From Pseudomonadota bacterium (GTDB lineage: Bacteria; Pseudomonadota; Gammaproteobacteria; Xanthomonadales; Rhodanobacteraceae): a DNA stretch of 8,347 nt. The notes beneath the pieces are model-generated. The model worked only from the letters and a program-made list of their open reading frames with translations, searched no databases and was not told the DNA's origin. Each line of letters starts with the position of its first letter. Within the stretch, counting starts at the first letter, position 1. Location: the NCBI GenBank assembly GCA_021787175.1, contig JAJYMF010000283.1, positions 1 to 8,347 on the forward strand, given 5' to 3'. The position numbers and the translations under genes were made by a program. This document shows, one piece after another, positions 5,907 through 8,347 of this stretch.

Positions 5907-5932
5907 TTAGCGCTCTCTTCATGGCCGGCGCG

Positions 5933-5938
5933 CATAAT
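5933..5938 (+). promoter_or_regulatory. -10 box of a probable sixA-yceI promoter
   Basis: CATAAT lies 29 bp before the sixA ATG, between the hairpin element and the gene. No convincing -35 sits 16-18 bp upstream. If the hairpin element was inserted here, it may have displaced the original upstream promoter part. Confidence 0.35.
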
Positions 5939-5967
5939 CGGGCTCATCTGTCTGCGGAGTGCGGGCC

Positions 5968-6435
5968 ATGCGCGAAGTCATCCTGCTGCGTCACGCCGAA
6001 GCGCTGCCGACCCCGGTCGGCAAGCCCGACATCGAGCGCCAGCTCAGTCCGCACGGCGAGGCGCAGGCGCGCGCCGCCGCCGCCTGGCTGACCGCCGCCG
6101 ACGCCCATCCGGACTGCGTGTTGTGCTCGCCGGCGCTGCGCACGCGCCAGACCGCCGCGCTGGTGCTGGGCGCGCGCGCCGACATCGCGATGCAGCTGGA
6201 GCCGGCGATCTACGAGGCCACGCCGGCCGAGCTGATCGACCTGCTGGCCGAGCACGCCGACGCCGCCTGCGTGCTGCTGGTCGGCCACAATCCCGGACTC
6301 GAGCGCCTGCTGGCGCTGCTGACCGAGGGCCGCAGCGACGAGCCGCGCGGACTGCCGTCGGCGGCGATCGCGCGGCTGGCGGTGACGCAACTGGAACCCG
6401 GCGGCGCCCGCCTCAGTGCCTACTGGTCGCCATGA
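5968..6435 (+). CDS. sixA: Phosphohistidine phosphatase SixA-type (histidine phosphatase superfamily)
   Basis: SixA proteins remove phosphate from phosphohistidine; in E. coli the proposed targets are the ArcB HPt domain and the nitrogen phosphotransferase protein NPr. The 155-residue product has the standard small-SixA length. It shows LLRHAEA with the nucleophile His9, SPALRTRQTA (54-63, Arg58) and YEATPAELIDLL with Glu83. VGHNPGLE carries the second active-site His107. There is no signal peptide, so it is cytoplasmic. I chose the ATG at 5968, which has GGAG 8 nt upstream; an in-frame GTG at 5959 overlaps that GGAG and is less likely. The stop overlaps the yceI start as ATGA. The actual substrate in this organism cannot be read from the window. 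Confidence 0.9.
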   Translation: MREVILLRHAEALPTPVGKPDIERQLSPHGEAQARAAAAWLTAADAHPDCVLCSPALRTRQTAALVLGARADIAMQLEPAIYEATPAELIDLLAEHADAACVLLVGHNPGLERLLALLTEGRSDEPRGLPSAAIARLAVTQLEPGGARLSAYWSP

Positions 6436-7169
6436 GGGCAGCGCTGCCGGCGGTCCTGCTCGCCGCCGTCCTCGCTGCACACGCACTCCCGCTCGCCGCC
6501 GAAACCCTGACGGTCGATCCCGCGCGTTCGCATGCCGAATTCGGCGTCCGCGTGCTGTGGTTCGGCAAGATCGTCGGCCGGCTCGACGATCTGCAGGGCA
6601 CGCTGGATCTCGATCGCCGCGGCGGCGTGGCCACGGTGGATGTGCACGTCGCGACCGCCGCGGTGCGGATGGACGATCGCCGATACGCCGACTGGGCGCG
6701 CGGGCCGGACTTTTTCGATGCCGCGCGGCATCCGCAGATCCGCTTCGTCTCGCAGCCGTTCCCGCTCGACCGGCCGCAGCAGGGCGGTGCCCTCGAAGGC
6801 ATCCTGACGCTGCGCGGCATCAGCCGGCCGGTGCGCTTCGAACTGCTGCCGCAACCCTGCCTTGCGGCGACGCTGGATCTCGCCGCCGCGGCGACGGTGC
6901 GCCCGCCCGCCGACGCGAGCAGCGCGCCGGCCGCTGCCGCAACCGCCGCGGCGGGCGTGCCTGCAGGGGCCGCAACCGCCGCGCCGGCGCAAACCACGTC
7001 GCTGGCAGCCGCCGCGACAGCCGCGGCCGGCTCGACACTCGCGCCGCCGTGCCGGGCGCTGGCGCGCGGCAGCATCGAGCGCAGCCGCTTCGGCATGACC
7101 GCACATCGTTTCATCGTGGCCGATCGCGTCGAACTGGGCCTGGTGCTGAGCCTGCGGCCGGCGTCCTGA
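6432..7169 (+). CDS. YceI-family periplasmic protein with an Ala-rich insertion
   Basis: YceI proteins are secreted beta-barrels of lipocalin-like shape; one studied member binds a polyisoprenoid. The 245-residue product starts with a signal peptide (cleavage probably after LAA at 23). The YceI core follows: DPARSHAEFGVRVLWFGKIVGR (29-50), strands of VDVHVATAAVRMDDRRYADW (69-88), FFDAARHPQIRFVS (94-107), LEGILTLRGISRPVRFEL (121-138) and the last strands ARGSIERSRFGM (211-222) and VELGLVLSL (233-241). Between Cys143 and Cys207 sits a low-complexity Ala/Thr/Pro stretch of 63 residues not expected in the family; typical members are about 190 residues. No ribosome binding site is evident, so translation probably depends on coupling to sixA through the 4-bp overlap. 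Confidence 0.88.
   Translation: MRAALPAVLLAAVLAAHALPLAAETLTVDPARSHAEFGVRVLWFGKIVGRLDDLQGTLDLDRRGGVATVDVHVATAAVRMDDRRYADWARGPDFFDAARHPQIRFVSQPFPLDRPQQGGALEGILTLRGISRPVRFELLPQPCLAATLDLAAAATVRPPADASSAPAAAATAAAGVPAGAATAAPAQTTSLAAAATAAAGSTLAPPCRALARGSIERSRFGMTAHRFIVADRVELGLVLSLRPAS
6861..7049 (+). repeat. Low-complexity repeat region within the YceI gene
   Basis: This stretch encodes the Ala-rich insertion, residues 144-206. AAAATAAAG occurs at residues 167-175 and exactly again at 192-200, with a related AGAATAAP at 178-185. At DNA level GCCGCAACCGCCGCG occurs at 6936-6950 and 6969-6983, 33 bp (11 codons) apart. The pattern points to growth by slippage or unequal duplication of GC-rich Ala codons. 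Confidence 0.8.
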
Positions 7170-7176
7170 TTGCCTC

Positions 7177-7182
7177 TATCAT
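7177..7182 (+). promoter_or_regulatory. -10 box right before the PLD gene, possibly giving a leaderless mRNA
   Basis: TATCAT ends 6 bp before the ATG at 7189, so transcription from it would start at the A of the start codon. No Shine-Dalgarno sequence is present between the yceI stop (7169) and this ATG. No good -35 is visible, and the gene may also be read from the sixA promoter. Confidence 0.3.
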
Positions 7183-7188
7183 CGGCGC

Positions 7189-8347
7189 ATGCGCGCTTTC
7201 GCCTCGCGGTTGCGCCTCGCCGCCGCCCTGTTCCTGCTGCCCGCGGTCGCCGGCTGCGCGCTGTCGCGTGCCGAGGTGCGCCAGGCCGATCGCATCGTCA
7301 CCGCCAGCCAGCAGCGCAACGCCGATCCGGCCTGTGACCGAGCCGACCGCTGCGCGGCGCCCTCGGCATTGCTGGCGCTGGGCCGCGAAGCCGACGTCGC
7401 CTCCACGCCGCAGGCGCCGCAGCACCGGGTGATCCTGCTCGACCGTGGCGAGGACGCACTCGCCGCGCGCCTGAATCTGATCGCCGCCGCGCACCGCAGC
7501 GTCGACGTGCAGACCTACATCTGGGCACGCGACGACGTCGGCAATCTGATGCTGGACGAGCTGCTCAAGGCCGCGCGCCGCGGCGTGCAGGTGCGCATCC
7601 TGGCCGACCAGCTGTTCTCGTTCGAGAACGTGGGCGTGCTGGCGGCGCTGGCACGCTCCAGCCCCAACCTGCAGATCCGCCTGTACAACCCCACCTTCAA
7701 CGAGGCGACAACGCAGCCGCTGCAGTTCGCCGCCGGCATCCTCTGCTGTTTTTTCAAAATCAACCAGCGCATGCATGACAAGCTGCTGCTGGTGGACGGT
7801 GCCGTCGGCATCGCCGGCGGACGCAACTATCAGGACCACTATTTCGGCTGGGACCCCGACTTCGACTACATCGACCGTGACGTACTGGTCGCCGGACCGG
7901 CAACGCGGCAGATGCAGGCCAGCTTCGATGCCTTCTGGAATCAGTCGCGAACGGTGCCGCTGATCCGGCTTCGCGACGTCAACCGCAAGCTGCGCGAAGA
8001 GGGCGACGCCGCGACGGGCTGGGTGCCGCCGCCGTGGACCGACGCCGATCGCGTCACCCACGTCGAGGGCGACGCCGCGAACGCGCAGTGGATCGCTGCG
8101 CATCTGCTGGCGCGGGTCTTCCATGTCGGCCGCGTCGATTACTACTCCGACCTGCCGCAGAAGACCGATGACCCCGGAAGCCACGGCGCCGAAACCCTGA
8201 CCAGGCACCTGATGGGCATGGTCGGTGACGCGCGCCACACGCTGGTGATGCAGACGCCCTATCTGGTGCTCAGCGACAGGGCATTCGATCTGCTGGAACG
8301 GCTGCATCGGGCACAACCCGGCCTGCGCATCGTGGTCTCCACCAACT
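7189..8347 (+). CDS. Phospholipase D/cardiolipin synthase-like lipoprotein (ClsC-type, cut by window edge)
   Basis: The first 386 residues are visible. An N-terminal lipoprotein signal ends in AVAGC, with Cys23 as the lipidated residue and Ala24 after it, which would favour outer-membrane sorting. The first PLD domain follows from about residue 81: VDVQTYIWARDDVGNLMLDELL (105-126), GVQVRILADQL (132-142), and the HKD motif MHDKLLLVDGAVGIAGGRN (195-213) with His196, Lys198 and Asp203, then YFGWDPDFDYIDRDVLV. This pattern with GGRN resembles E. coli ClsC, which makes cardiolipin from phosphatidylglycerol and phosphatidylethanolamine. The second domain begins near HTLVMQTPYLVLSD; its HKD motif lies beyond the window. 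The start is supported by the lipobox, which requires this ATG. A phospholipase role cannot be excluded. Confidence 0.88.
   Translation, partial: MRAFASRLRLAAALFLLPAVAGCALSRAEVRQADRIVTASQQRNADPACDRADRCAAPSALLALGREADVASTPQAPQHRVILLDRGEDALAARLNLIAAAHRSVDVQTYIWARDDVGNLMLDELLKAARRGVQVRILADQLFSFENVGVLAALARSSPNLQIRLYNPTFNEATTQPLQFAAGILCCFFKINQRMHDKLLLVDGAVGIAGGRNYQDHYFGWDPDFDYIDRDVLVAGPATRQMQASFDAFWNQSRTVPLIRLRDVNRKLREEGDAATGWVPPPWTDADRVTHVEGDAANAQWIAAHLLARVFHVGRVDYYSDLPQKTDDPGSHGAETLTRHLMGMVGDARHTLVMQTPYLVLSDRAFDLLERLHRAQPGLRIVVSTN

Noticed and set aside
7111..8316. 401-codon minus-strand frame opposite the PLD gene
   Set aside because: The plus strand carries a lipobox and an HKD motif in one uninterrupted frame, so the minus frame is its shadow.

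Overview
This is a GC-rich stretch of a gammaproteobacterial chromosome, most likely from the order Xanthomonadales or a close relative. That placement rests on GC-rich codon use, the gene families present (PpsA/PpsR, YqiB-type DUF1249, SlyX, YaiL-type DUF2058, SixA) and short intergenic spacers with TAnnnT boxes close to the starts. No species can be named from the window. It reads mainly as ordinary core genome. I see no phage, plasmid, CRISPR or defence locus.

Layout. Positions 1-580 hold the N-terminal part of phosphoenolpyruvate synthase (ppsA) on the minus strand. It is divergent from its dedicated regulator ppsR (696-1511, plus), and a palindrome sits in the shared 115-bp spacer. A DUF1249 gene (1611-2090) converges on a minus-strand tRNA operon read in the order Ala(GGC), Glu(TTC), Asp(GTC) at 2459-2162. 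The tRNA operon has a clear sigma-70 promoter (-35 at 2500-2505, -10 at 2477-2482) and a terminator at 2131-2155. A periplasmic FKBP-type peptidyl-prolyl isomerase (2675-3418) has its own promoter and a strong intrinsic terminator. Next come UDP-glucose dehydrogenase (3572-4912), slyX (4915-5124) and a DUF2058 gene (5134-5754), so closely spaced that they probably form one transcription unit.

The spacer at 5755-5967 is mostly filled by a 152-bp element made of five consecutive hairpins. It has 19-bp imperfect terminal inverted repeats and YTAG on both sides, which looks like a MITE of the IS5 type inserted exactly at the stop codon of the DUF2058 gene. After it come sixA (5968-6435), overlapping by 4 bp a yceI-family gene (6432-7169) with an unusual Ala-rich insertion, and the start of a lipoprotein of the phospholipase D/cardiolipin synthase superfamily (7189 to the window end).

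Functional links. ppsA and ppsR form a gluconeogenic enzyme with its kinase/phosphatase switch. Several products are exported or act at the envelope (FKBP isomerase, YceI protein, PLD lipoprotein), and UDP-glucose dehydrogenase supplies UDP-glucuronate for surface polysaccharides. The best candidates for a second look are the five-hairpin element, the YceI insertion, the probable leaderless starts of the DUF1249 and PLD genes, the 25-codon repeat in the DUF2058 gene and the duplicated hairpins behind the DUF1249 gene.
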